From: Apostichopus japonicus | Taxonomy: Eukaryota; Echinodermata; Holothuroidea; Aspidochirotida; Stichopodidae | Assembly: GCF_037975245.1 (NCBI RefSeq) | Contig: NC_092577.1 | Location: 4,994,001-5,058,000 of the forward strand | Direction: 5' to 3' | DNA length: 64,000 bases | Shown here: in pieces, positions 1 through 12,800 of the stretch | Position numbering within the stretch: position 1 is the first letter of the stretch | Layout: every line of letters starts with the position of its first letter | Made by a program: the position numbers and the translations under genes | The notes under the pieces: model-generated | What the model saw: the letters and a program-made list of their open reading frames with translations, nothing else | Databases searched by the model: none | What the model was told of the DNA's origin: nothing

Positions 1-470
1 AGGCTATGCACAAGTACGACAACTGGTGCCTTAATAAAGATTCTTTCAGTTTGAAAAAGAAAACAAAAAAAGATAATTTGTCTCTGTTATTTCTTTAATT
101 AATAATCATAAAATAATGAAAAGTAAATGTTTGTTCTCTTAGTCCAATTACTTAACAAGATAATCTTGTCTTTCCTTTCCCCAATTATTTTGATAAAATT
201 TTGTGTATCCATCTGGAAAACTTGAACATGACATGGTAAACCTTTCTTAAAAATTTGCCTTTTTTCAGGTTATTTAGATCTATAGGTATCATGCCACAAT
301 TAATTCCTCCCTTAACTTACAAACTATAAAATTCATCACTTTTCATGGTAGCTAGAGCAAGGATAAATGGAAACTTTCCACTGACATACCCTACCTACAA
401 TGTAATAGATGATGGCTTGGACTTTCATGACATAAATGTACCCACCATGTCTGCTAAGATTTGGAGGTAG

Positions 471-840
471 AAGTGGCGGAGCTAGGGGTATTGGTCAGGG
501 GGGGCGTAAATGGTCTGTAGGGGCGCTTCTGACACTAAGCGGAGCGCCACCACAGGTTGGTGCGGAGCTTACCCAAATTTTTTGAGTAAAGATACTCCCT
601 AGATCGCCGGAAATGACCCTTTACGGGCCTTGCTAATTTGCAGATAAACTAAGAATAAGTAGGTGTTCATCGTCAAAAAAATGTGAAAAATGTCAATAGG
701 TAGATGAGAGCGCAATAAAAAAGTCAATAATCGCGAATAAGTAAAAGTGGTAAAAAGCTGAAAAGGGTGCCAGCAGTCCATTTGAGTCCGCCAGGGGGGG
801 GGGCATCCGCCCCCCTGTCTGTATAGACGCTCCACCACTG
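471..840 (-). mobile_element. hAT-like MITE, copy 1
   Basis: The ends are AGTGGCGGAGCTAGG and GCTCCACCACTG, imperfect terminal inverted repeats. The body is the reverse complement of the element at 25118-25499, including the segment with ATCGCCGGAAATGACCCTTT. No coding capacity. The first base of the left end is changed (A for C) and no target duplication is evident, so this copy is the older or more damaged one. Confidence 0.75.
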
Positions 841-1351
841 AATTTAGCATAATACCTCCTCCCAAACCCATGTGTCAGCTCATGTTACAAAATCTTCCAG
901 TTTCTCCACAGAATATCTAAAATCCTGAATCATCCTGACATTTTAGACCATCAGTAGTCTTTTAAATTTCATCCTCTTCAACATCAAAGCTAATGATTAT
1001 GACTGCTGAAACATGTCAAAACAAGTCACTTCCAATAGGGGTTACCTTTCAGGCGGGTATGCACTAATTAGGTTGTGGTACGTTACTTATTTTGGCCTCA
1101 AAACATGTTGAAAAGGTCACATAATGGACCCTCAAGTCTTAATTTTGCTGCCACCCACAAAGTAGGGGAGCAAGCTTATATACTTCTGGGGAGAGTTGAT
1201 TCCCCAAGAATAAAATCAGGGGACTCACTCCCCCTTCCCCCCCCTCCCTCCCTCCCTCCCTCCCCATCCAGATGGCAGTCAAAATTTTCCCAAAATTCCT
1301 AGTGTACCGTAGTTAAATATATAACATGTAAGCCACAAAATGTAGCACCAT

Positions 1352-1470
1352 TGTAGCACCCTCCATTATACCAAAATTTCTCAAAGGAAGTTTTTTTTGG
1401 GGGGGGTTCGGGGAAGGTCACCCCCTCCCATGGGTGCCCTCCACACAAATAAATGTGGTAGCGCCACTGC
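1352..1470 (+). repeat. Dispersed repeat, 120 bp, copy 1
   Basis: Starts TGTAGCACCCTCCATTATAC and ends near AGCGCCACTGCC. It is about 85-90% identical by eye to 4393-4505 in the same orientation. It includes a G run and a GGTCACCCCCTCCC block. Class unknown. Confidence 0.6.
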
Positions 1471-2210
1471 CAAAAAGCATTTGCCAACTGTGAGACTTAT
1501 TTAAGTAATTTAAGCCATGGATCTCAATCTTTTAAAAACAAATTCTAACTTTTATTACCATCATAAATTTGATGCAATGAGGGGTGACCTTCAAATAAGC
1601 ATTTTACTTTTCAATGGACGTTAACTTGTAGATCATTTAATGGTACAGCTTTGGTAAAGAAATACAGAACAATTTGGATTACTTTCTCATGATTGCTTTA
1701 TTTTCTTAGAAGTGGAAATATAATTTTGTTTCACGTCTTCCGATGTTTTGGAGAACTTCCCGTTTAGAGATATTTATGAAATGAAATGGTACAGTTTGGT
1801 GTGGGAAGAGAGTACAGTAAGTGGTATTAGTGTTGCATAAATGATATACAACACTAGTTGCATCCTAAGGTCCCCGTCAATTATACACACTGCTACTCTT
1901 GATGAACCCACGTAACAAACATTATCCTCTGACATTGCATGCAGGTGATATTACCAAAATTTACATCATAATTCACATGGTAATGAGAAAGCGATTACAT
2001 AAAAACAAAACAAGAAAAAACTTGTCAATCCACCTTCCTACTGTTTATAAATGATAGAACTAATTTCCATCCGCTCATAACAGTTGAAAGTCACACTCAG
2101 TTTTCTACGTTAGCTTTCGAGTGAAACGCCAATCCATGAATGTCTGTCACGACATACCGTCCCATCGCCTCGCTTTTCATAGATACAATTCTTTTCATCC
2201 GGACAGACTA

Positions 2211-4581
2211 TCACGTGGCCTCGCTCTTGCTCTGTTTAGCAGGTAAGTCCTTTTGTTTTATTCCCGTCTCTCTAAAGTTCTTCCTCTCCTCCAGATATTC
2301 TGTCTTGCACATCTCAAAGAATTCCGGGTCATGGTAGCTGAGGAGAGAAGAAAAACCCAGAAGTGATTATTCCAGCTGTAGAAAAACTCAATTTTTAATT
2401 TTCTCTTTTATCAACATAGTTACACTATCTTTGTACACTATTATATATAGCATAGTATATATATATATTGTATATATAGTATACCATTATATATAGTTGT
2501 AATATGGGAGTCTAAATTGATTTCCAAGGATATTTTCGGTGGCTGAGGTTGTTGGTTTGCTTAATCAAATTGTCAGAAGTGTTTTGGCATCTTTCAGTCA
2601 AGACTACATCGTAATAGTACTTTGCGCAGTTGGCAATTGTAGAATGGAGACAGCTCGGAGAGGATAGAAGTAAAAAGGAATTTTTCAAATTTGGTGGTAT
2701 TTTGAGAATGCATCTGGCAATAGAGTGACTGATGTCATCACTGCTATTCAGCTGAAAAATCTGTTTTGCTCAGCTTTATTATATTTAATTCACTCTCACA
2801 AAATAATAATATTTTTGTAGAACAGTTGGCATTATGATGAATTAAATTAATTAATCATCACAGAACCTCGACAGCTAAGCAATCATTCCAAATGTATAAA
2901 GTTTCGAGGACAAATCAAAAAGAAGATCTCTTATAATTGAGAAAAGGGTAGCTTTTGAAGATTACTTGCATTATGATATCACTAACCTATGAACAGTTCA
3001 TTTGGTTTGAAATACTGTTTATGTATGAAAAGTTATTATATTATTATTAATATCATCCATCAGGTGTTACTTCAACACAACAGTGCAGTTAACACGATAC
3101 TTACTACTTGGTCAGACAAGCTTTGAGGGTGGTATTCTGTTTGCGACATTTGACGACCATGCCAATACCAGACGAGGAGCAACACTCGGTGAAAGCTGAA
3201 GGGAAAGTTAATGAAATGGCTTGATTGTATCTCGTTAAGAAAAAAATACAATATTAAAACAAAACTTATCTTATAGAGAAACCACAGTGATGACCTCTTC
3301 TAGTGGTCACTTGCCAAAGTTACCATATTAGAAGAAAATGAATTTCTTAACAGATCTTTACACTGTTCTACCACAATATGTCTGACAAGAATCTACAAGG
3401 TATCCAATGTTTAGATAACAACCCCCCCCCCCCATGATTTCTGTGCCCCTTAGCAGGGGAAGGTTGTGGATGCAACGCACCATGCCACCTCATGGTCTTA
3501 ACATCCAAGAAGGGAATGACAACCCATTCCCCCCTCCCCGACCCTTGACCACTCTTCTCTTCATCACGCCCATCCACAGTCAAATACTTCTTCCTCCCAT
3601 CTAATTAACCTCCATTGCTAACTCTCTATTTTTTACACTCCTCTGCACAGTTTACATGAAACTTCTGCAGTTTCAGCATCTCTACTGTTGATCTCATAGC
3701 CCTTTCTCTAAACACAGGCCAAGTTGAAGAAGAGACACCATCCCCTCCCATAATCATACTGTATTGATCATATCGATCAAATAATTGCACAGCATAAGAA
3801 ATCATTCTATTATATATATATTTTTTATCACATTAAAACTTGCATTATTGAGCTGAAACACTGTAAGATGGCCACGACTACATGTTGAGTCCAACATTAA
3901 CAGAGTTGTTTAGCAGTGTTGTAACCTTTCCTGGTGTATTTCTAGCATAAATATTTGAGTGCATAATCTTTTAAATGAAACAAATTGCACTATCATTCAG
4001 TAGTGTACTACTTACCATCAACATATTCCTTGCATTCAACTCGGGCTTTTTCTCTTATCTTCTTGGGAATCAAAACGTTGATCTCAACTTTCCGTAAAAA
4101 ATTCTCATCTTCCTCCCACGCTTTGATCGAGAAGAGAAAAAATTGTAAACAGTTAAATCAGGTTCAGATAAACAACATACTTGTACCTGTATGTATTATC
4201 AGAGCTCTATGTTACTCTGAATCACACAATTTGTTTTAAATATATTCATCCTTCCATTGATTAAACTCGGGATTAAAATGTAAAGCTGAGGTGACTAAAG
4301 AACACAGTCTAACAAATTATGTGTGCAGTAATAATAAACAGACTACCTGTAGCAGGTACAGTAGTTGTACTGTGATGCTAAACTGTAGGATTTGTAGCAC
4401 CCTCCATTATACCAACATTTCTCAAAGGTGGTTGGGGGGGGGGGGTTTGGGAAGGTCACCCCCTCCCCTGGGTGTCCTCCCTACAAATAAAGGTGGAAGC
4501 GCCATGGCTGTATACAGAGTGATGATACGAAATGGGTGTAAAGAACTTACCGAATCCTCTTCTTTTTCCCTCCTGTTCCAT
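2211..4581 (-). CDS. CMC1: CMC1, COX assembly mitochondrial protein homologue (twin CX9C), complete, 4 coding exons
   Basis: Read on the minus strand as coding exons 4581-4551, 4120-4016, 3195-3105 and 2337-2211 (stop TGA at 2213-2211). All junctions are GT/AG and the phases join to 118 codons, giving 117 aa (human CMC1 is 106). The motif pairs C40-X9-C50 and C62-X9-C72 form the twin CX9C signature of intermembrane-space proteins that fold as two disulfide-linked helices. Flanking blocks match the family: VLIPKKIREKA before the first pair and YYHDPEFFEMCKTEYLEER after the second. The start ATG is supported by an in-frame TGA eight codons upstream in the same exon. From family knowledge, CMC1 acts in copper handling and early COX1 assembly at the inner membrane. 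The 5' exon probably begins at 4625, where a CAG acceptor implies an upstream noncoding exon that I could not place. A TTTATT at 1697-1702 would be a minus-strand AATAAA, about 510 bases past the stop. Identification is firm; the UTRs are not. Confidence 0.9.
2432..2500. repeat. TA-rich microsatellite in CMC1 intron 3
   Basis: Alternating TA stretches with short interruptions, in the intron between coding exons 3 and 4 of CMC1. Confidence 0.7.
4393..4505 (+). repeat. Dispersed repeat, 120 bp, copy 2
   Basis: Partner of 1352-1470 in the same orientation. It lies inside CMC1 intron 1, 45 bases from the donor of the first coding exon. Confidence 0.6.
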
Positions 4582-4702
4582 TTGATTGGACAGATGGATG
4601 GTTCAGCATCAGCAGGGAAGGGTTGCTGAGTTTTCTTTACGACTGATTCCTTCTGTTATATCTGTTGTATAAAGGAGTATTAGGGAGTTTAAGTTGTATT
4701 AG

Positions 4703-4768
4703 GGAGTGTTAGCTCATTGGTTAACGCCGGTGCCTTCCAATCATAAGGTCCCGAGTTCGAGTCACTCC
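4703..4768 (+). mobile_element. tRNA-derived SINE head
   Basis: GGAGTG at 4703-4708 can pair with CACTCC at 4763-4768. Between them are an A-box-like TTAGCTCATTGGTTAACGCC and a B-box-like GAGTTCGAGTC. The anticodon region CTTCCAATC hints at a tRNA-Gly(TCC) origin. The T stem does not pair, so it is not a working tRNA. The SINE body probably runs to about 4930. Confidence 0.55.
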
Positions 4769-5509
4769 GAGATTAATGTTTGTCGTCCAGTTACAGAGTT
4801 GTTGACAATTGACAATTCATAATCATGGACGTTAAAATATGAATCTAAGAGACTGACTTCCGCCAGCTTGCGGCTTTGATAAGCCAATGATGGCTTCTTC
4901 GTGAGTTCCTTACAGGAGGATCTAAAATAAACATACATATATAAATGACACCTTCTTTCAGTAATCACCTCAATGTGCTGACACTACCCTGAATATTACT
5001 TCTTTTTCTGTAATACTGTAGTACAGTAAATAATAGAAAGCAACCGTTGGTCATAATGTAGGGCAAGTCACGAGGTCACAAGTCACGACATGCACAGTAA
5101 TCAAGCTTGCGGACTTGTGATTTTCCTGCGGTGCCAGCCGACGATCCGGTCCCCGAGTTATATTGCCATCCCGCAAATTTTCTGGCGGTTGTCTGCGCGT
5201 TACTACTATTTGACCATCTTTGCATTGGCAAAAGGCGGGATTTTTGAAGTATTTCATCTGTGATGTTTGATGAAGCATGTTTGTTTTCCGATTACGTGCG
5301 GTTTATTCCGTTATTTTCATTGCCTGTTTAATAGTTTAGATGGACACTATAATCCACACATTTTCCTGCATCAGTTGTCTTTATTCGTCTTTATCAGTCA
5401 TCTCAAATATATATTTCAGAAAACGAGTCAAACTATCACCTACAGCTAGAGGCATGCTTAAAACTGGATCACAATCGCATCACAACTTGACTCATTCAAA
5501 GTCTAAAAT

Positions 5510-5570
5510 TCAATATGGCGGCTAATCGCAAGATTGATAACTGCCCATGTCAGACGGAAGTGACGGCTAA
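5510..5570. promoter_or_regulatory. Promoter-like patch with YY1-type and ETS-type motifs
   Basis: ATGGCGGC at 5515-5522 matches the YY1 core of housekeeping promoters. ACGGAAGTGACG at 5554-5565 joins an ETS core (GGAAGTG) to a CRE-like half site. They are 31 bases apart, inside the CpG-richer part of the CMC1-STAM gap. These motif types are known from bidirectional housekeeping promoters, so a shared promoter is a reasonable inference. No transcript evidence is available. Confidence 0.35.
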
Positions 5571-6833
5571 ATAGTAAACTGGAATCGGGAACCGTCTGAC
5601 GGCTATATATCCACTGCCTAATTTTAAATTTATTAATCTTAAATGTAGTAACCTGAACTTCAGCTAAATTCATGCAATTCCACAATTGTTGCAAAATTAA
5701 ATCTTCTGGTTTACAGTATACTAAGAGAAGACTAATAACTCATAATAATAAATTCCCAACCCTACATAACACTGACTTCACCTGTGCAAAAGCCAAATGT
5801 AATTTAATAAACTTTTCAAAGGAAGATGCCTTTTATGTACAGTAATACAGATCATAATACATACTGTACAGTAGCTTTAATAGGCCCAATGGTTGTTAGG
5901 CCTATGAATATGTGTTAGGCTAACCTATGTAATGTTACATTTATTACAACAATAACAAAAGTCAAAACTATAAATAGCATAGCCAATTTTCATACATGGG
6001 CTTTAATCTTACTAGACTTAAGCTAGACAACAGACGAAGGACTGTCCGCCTTAACTATTGACTATTATGTAAGGCACCCTGCAGCCTTCTTCATTCTTGT
6101 TATAATATATCAAGTTCAACCTGGTCACAAGTCTTCTCGATGACTAAAATTTAGCAGGTTAAATGACCTTACCGTGGTTGTGAATCACTTGTTAAAACTG
6201 AACATGATGCTCACAAGTCACGTTCACATTTACACAACTAGGTCCACGCAGCAGTACACAGGTCATCGTACAATGTGAATTGTTTACATAGCTTGCCCAG
6301 CCTACCTACGTTAGGCTTCAGAGTTATCCGTGGATAACAATATCCAAATCGTCCGATCATGATTAAACTTACCTAGCCTCAAATTGAGGATGTAAAAATA
6401 AATATGCAAATATGAAATCTTTAATGGAAATGCCACATTCTACATTCAGATAGACTTTAACTTGATTATGACATCTTCGTTAATGATCTCGCGAAATCAC
6501 TACTTCTGCCATGCTATTTAGTAGTAGTCTGTATTTTGATTTAATTACGTCAGTCTTTGTGCTGCTCATGCGCTTGAGAATGATGTCATCGAAAACACCA
6601 CGGTCATCACACACAGTATGTACATACAGCGTAAAGGACTAGACTGTAAGAATTAGCTATAGAACATACATGATTACCATAGATTGTCAACAGCACATAC
6701 ATCGTAAGCAGTCATCGCTGAAGAAGAAAGGAAACCACGAAAAAGTGAAGAGAAGGGGATAAAATATACAGATCGCTCTGATCAGGTTCAATTCTCTTTG
6801 CTTCGAATTGTGGTTACGAATAACTAGTAAACG

Positions 6834-9800
6834 ATGCCTCTCTTTGGCAGTTCTTCCCCCTACGACCCTGATGTCGGTAAGTTACACTCGGGCTTTTTGA
6901 CACTGTACAAATCACAATAGGCTTACTTAGCCTAGGCCTACTTAGCAAGTCATACTTACACTACAAACAAAGTAGGTTAGCCTACTATAACAAATAACTA
7001 GGATCAGTGACCTTTAGACAATACATTGTAATTATACAAAAGCCTACGAAAACCATTCGCCTAGCCACAAGCAACTAAGACTAAGTAAGAGTAAGACTAG
7101 TTGGATCACTTCCAAAGTCCTGTTGGCCTATTTTACACCCATCATTTACTAATTAATACTAGTTCTGTCTATTTACCCAATTGTAAGGTGAATAAGTATA
7201 TTGCATTTGCTTATTCACCTGATCTCAGTCTGTGAGTTGAGACTAATCAAGCCGTAGGGGAAAGTAATTTGTGTCTGTACATCCCAACTAAACAGTAAGC
7301 AAGTGTTAAGATACATGATGCATTAGTAGTGTTGTGTATCAATGTATAAAAGATCAAAGATCATACCCAAAGAAATTGAAATATGACACATGTTTACTTT
7401 TGTAAGCTCTTAGAGGGGGTACTGCGAGTCATCTCCAGTGTATTGGATTATGGATTCCTCCCAAAGAAATGGAGACCCCCCTGTGCAAAAATATGTGGTC
7501 CAAGTTAACTCAGTTTCTTTTTTTAGTACCTGCTGTTCTTCAGCTCTACTTAAGGATATTATATAAGAGCATTTGCCTCATGTCTTCATGAAGACTCAAT
7601 CCTTGTTCGGTACACGTTATCAGGGATGTCACATTTACAACCACTCTATGCAACTACTGTAGTGTGTACCATTTGAGAAAGTTTGTGCAGTGTAAAAAGC
7701 TTCAGTGTTTCATGTAGCAAAAAATGACAAATTTGACATTTCTCAAATTTCTTTGTCCAGCCAAAGAACTTTTTGGCATTTTGATAATGGCCTACAAGTT
7801 GAAGAGAAATAGTACCGGGTAGGGGTTAAACTTGTTGAATTGCCCAAAGATAATTGATTTTAATCTCTTGTGTTGTTCAGTCCAACGAGGGGCCTACAGG
7901 TCCAAAAAAACATTGGACCTTTTTACCATGTTTCACTCCTTAGTGATCATCTAAGAGCCCACACACTTCCTACCCATATGTAAACAGTCAACTGTCACAA
8001 AATTACAGCAAATTCGTATTTGGCATTTTTTCACCCGATTTGGCTGCTAATTTTGGCCAGTAGCTGGCAAACCTAGTGATGCCTATATTGTAGAACCATG
8101 TACATTATAGTGACAAGTTGTGTATGGGCTAGACTTACTGTACACTAAGCACTTCTGTATGAACAATATGTACACATCACATGCTTTTCTTGTGCAGGGT
8201 TTCTAGTAATTTTTCAAAATTGAAAACTTGTACGGTAAAACCAGTTATTCACTGCTATTCATTACTGATCAGCTAACATTATTTCAGGTTTCAAATTCAG
8301 CCGTAATTTTAATCCAACCCACTTAAGCACATGTGGTTTCCATATTTTTATCTGCTAGGGCAGAAAGGAGGACTTAGTTATTGCAGTCTGTGCAAAGGAC
8401 TAAGTTGAAGAGTTCACCCTCCCCTTTGTAGGAAATTTATTTTGAATGATATCTACACTGGTACTAAATATGAAGTTAAAAAGCAATGTGCCTAATATAC
8501 AATCAGTATCCTTGAGGGACTGTTACTATGAACTAGGGTGCATCGGTATTTCATTCGTACCCATACTGACGGTATTGAAATCTGTCATATAGATGAACGT
8601 ACCGAAAATACCAGGTATATGTCCGAAACAAACCTTGAATAACCAATAAATATAATACCTGATTAAAATACCAACCAAGATAATACACACGAACTCGAGG
8701 AAATTCCCACTGCTACTGTTTATCATGTATACCATTACCACTCCCCCTAATCCCCAACTGTAAACATTTCTTGCTGTACATTCTTAGACCTTGCACCTGT
8801 TGCTTGTACTGTATAGGACAAAAGATCAACGAAAGGGTAAACTGACATGTTTCTTGCGTTCTCACCTTCAAAAATTGTTTAAGCCTTATCGGTCAATCTT
8901 GAGCAAGGATGGATTACATAAATTTCACACGATAATTTGTAACAGTCTATATACGGATTGGGGAGGGGGGTGAGGGGGAGGTACAGAATACAGCACAGCA
9001 CCTGTTGGAGGTTTTGTAACACAGGCTTCGGTATGCGAGGAAAAGGGAATGGATGACATGTGTGTACATTAATAACAATACATGTATGCAAGTTTTGTCT
9101 AGCAAGGAAACTGCAGTTTCCGTAAGCAATGCAATGCAGTCTAACTTAGAGAAACCTGCACTGATAAAACGTGCTTGAGGTATGTCTAAGAACATGCGAG
9201 TAAAATACAATCATTTCTACTGTCAGAGAGATTGGCAATTTTTCATGTAAGTTTTAAAACAATCCAAACTAAACTAATTGATGGGATAATCTGGTCGCTA
9301 TCTCACTACTTTCACAATGTCACAGAGCTTTTGCAATTCTAATATCACTTGCTTTACATTTGAGAATACCATTTCAAGGAAAGGAATCCCCAAAGTTCTT
9401 TTTTTACAGACTGCTGCTTGACAAATTAAAGTCATTCACCAGTCACGTTGTATAATAATACCCACAATTTGCTACGGCTCATTGCTTTAAAACTTCAGCA
9501 TAGTTCTACCGCACCTGTTCTTATACCAATTCTGCACATTATGAATCATATCTGTTATTACAGTATAACAATTCTATGCATTAATATCCAAATGCTTACC
9601 TGGTAATACCCATACCGACTATATGCTACAATACTGTTTGTGGTTGGACTAGGCCACATAGTGGAGTGTAATGAACTGTACGTTTGCGTTGAAATGAAAG
9701 ACACGTAATCAACACTGATTTTTTGTACTTTGTTTTCTTTTTAGTCAAATCTATAAATAAGTACAGTAGCTGCAAGAGAAAAAAAATATCTATGGGAAAA

Positions 9801-12800
9801 TCGTCGTCATAAACGGCAAATACATTTGCAGGCTTGGCTAGTGTCCATAGGTTCATGTTAGTGTTTGATACTGTAATGTTAACACTGGAAGTAGCGGATA
9901 CCTTCCACGAAAATTCCCAGTATACCCGGTAACACCAGGTATTCCTCAGCAGGTATATCGGTATCTGTTTTTGAATGATACTGATGCACCCTACTACAGT
10001 ATGAACAATTTCTCTCTCTGTACTCAACTTGGAGTAGCCAAATGGTCAAAACTCAGTCGCAAATGTTTTTCCACATAAAGTATAATTTATTTTCATTCTT
10101 GAAAACATGAATATCAAATCACTTATTTTTGCCTAAATTGCAATTGGCTGAGGTTAACTGCCCATGAACCTGGATAGGCCACACATGTTGGTTTGCATCT
10201 TATGTGTTAGGTGCCCAGTGTTCTTTATTACTGTATTTCGGCTAGCTAACTTCATGGCCGAAAAGTCTGTCGTGCTAGCAACATAAAAATTTGCTGACTA
10301 CCTTTGCCTCACGGAAATGTAAATAACTAGATATCACTTCATGAGCACTGTATTGTACACAAAGCATTAATAAAATTGAACATATACCCTCTGACACCAC
10401 TCCTGGCAAGAACCCAAGGAACTATTTACATTGTTATCAAAATTTTGTAACCATTGCATATTCCGACCTTCAAACAAAACAAAGCAGTTAACCCACAAGG
10501 TAAGAATTACCTTTTCACATCGGTGACGTTGAGAAACGTTTTATTAATGCTCAATGTACTGCGGCCTGGATCACAATCATGCACAGTGCTTCTTGTGAGA
10601 ATGAAAGTACAAAAAATACAATACATAGAAAACCTGTACACGTAATCACTCCAAAATTGCATATCGTTTTAAGAGCAGAACATCATGGATGCAGTTTTGA
10701 TTGCTTATTTTAACCATCAAAATGAATTGTAAAAAGATTGTGTTTCGATAATCAAGTTCGTGTACATCACAATTTGTTGCTGGTTTGGTTACAAAGTATA
10801 TAGTTCAAATGCGAGAGAGACACTTGCCATTTTGGCTAGGCTTAGTTGTCAGTATAGCTGGCTAATGGTAGGATAGTTTGTTTATGTATAGGAGGACATT
10901 TTGATGAAAATATATTTGTTTTGGTTCAGATGGTAAACACAAGGGGTAGTTAAAATTCTTAGTGAGGATATGCTAATGATCTTTTCTACATATAAGCAGT
11001 TTTATTCATCATGTTATGATGTAAATTTTTAACATTTCTGAGAAGATGTTTGCAACTCTGTTTAATTACGTGTTTTTATAAGACTTAAAGCCTAAGTGTC
11101 ATGCTATGTAACTTTTGTACATACAGAAGTTGGTCGACAGAGTAACGGATCATACAACAGTCTAAGAAAGAGGAGGGATAAGCGAGTATCTTTCCAAATA
11201 AGTTGACAGCGCAGTTTCATGCATATATCAATTTGGTTGGTTAAATGGATTGTCCACATAAAAATTAAGATGTGAAATGGTATATTCTGGGGCATATTTA
11301 TTCTACAAATTAGTTTGACCTAGGTTGTCCTACAGAACAAAGTAAACAAGGCATGATGAGATCGTTTTGCTTCATCTATCTTATTTTTCAGGTAATATGC
11401 CCTGCCACGTTCCCAAATTTAGCAAAATATGTCATTTCTTCACCTTTTCAAGTTTTTGTCGTCATAGTTTATGTTTAAGTCACATGAGAGTTTGTAAAAG
11501 TTAACATGACCCAGTTGAAGGTGAAGCACAAAGTAATTATTTCCATTCAGTTATCTTTTTCCCTTTGTCATTGCTCCTCCCACCCCCCCCCCCCCCTCCT
11601 CTGAACTTATCAGCCATGTATTGTCAACCATTGCTACGGAGATTAAATTAAACCTTCATGCAATTATCAATCACAATGCTTACTTTTCTGTTTTTTCAGA
11701 GAAAATCACCAGTGAGGCCAATACCTCAGAAGATTGGGGTAAAATAATGGACTTTTGTGACAAAATAAACAATACACCAAACTCGTAAGTATGACAATGG
11801 TTCAAACGGTATAAACATGTGACTCACAGACAAAAGAAAGGCAAGAATGTTTTCTTGATTGTCTGCCTCATTTAATGAAAACATTTCATATGTTGAACTG
11901 AACAATTTAACTTAAAATAGACCTTGCATAGTGCCATCTTATACAGGTTGTTCATAGTGATTGGTTGTGTTGAATGTGGTTGTCTTTCTAGGTTATGGTT
12001 GTGATAAAAGTGACCAGATTGAGAAGGTTCCAGTTATTCAAAAGTTGTGGATAGAAAAGATTAAATGAGGAATAATTTATCCAGTACCAAAATGCAATGC
12101 AAAATGGGCAGTTTGTTATACAATTGCAAAGATGTTTATAAGGTTTGAAACACAGGGAACATAGTATGTTGTAAGAGACAAAATTGGACTCACAATGGAC
12201 CCACAATTGGACTCAAAATGGCTACACAAAATTTCCTTGATTAAATGTGTGTAGTGATCACTATACTACCATGATCATATGTCAACATAGATAGTGGTAT
12301 GTATACAGATACATCCCAAATAATGTAAAGGTTTGATCATATTTTTGCCACATTAACTTCTGAGGACCTAGAATCTGTTAAGCAAGACTTTTTCCCTTTC
12401 TTTTTGACCCTGTAGACAGTTTTTATAATATTCTGTAAGACTTAAACATTATACATATGCTCAATAAATTGAAGACATTCAGGGCTGAATGACCTTGACA
12501 CAAAAATGATCTGAACATATTTTAGTGTACAGTTCTACAGTTTCAATGATGGTATAAATTTCATTGTGACGAAGTAAATTCATCAACTTCCACGATCTTT
12601 CTATCTTTTTCTTACAGGCAAAAGGATGCATTTAAATCCATTATGAAGAGATTAAAGACTCAATCTCCACTTGTTGGTGTTCAAACTGTAACTGTAAGTT
12701 TTGAATGCTCTTTAAAAGCCTCTCTTTATATATGCAATCTCAAAGGTCTAAATAAACTGTTTTTTTGTATAAATACTTTGTTGTTTAGTAAATAATGAAG

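Larger units (their letters stand above)
1..2210. other. Intergenic region downstream of CMC1
   Basis: No coding exon was recognised on either strand. It holds the CMC1 3' flank (about 1690-2210), a hAT-like MITE (471-840), a 120-bp dispersed repeat (1352-1470) and a short C-rich run near 1230-1262. Short open frames here are unconvincing and overlap those repeats. Confidence 0.6.
4626..6833. other. Divergent upstream region between CMC1 and STAM
   Basis: This 2.2 kb segment separates the two head-to-head genes. It contains a tRNA-like SINE head (4703-4768), a CpG-richer stretch from about 5090 to 5600 and A/T-rich sequence after 5700. No conserved coding exon is seen. Noncoding first exons of either gene could lie here, and the CAG acceptor at 4626-4628 on the minus strand predicts one for CMC1. 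Confidence 0.55.

Noticed and set aside
9626-10027. 133-codon minus-strand open frame
   Set aside because: It crosses the right end of the TIR element at 8534-9993 and does not resemble a transposase.
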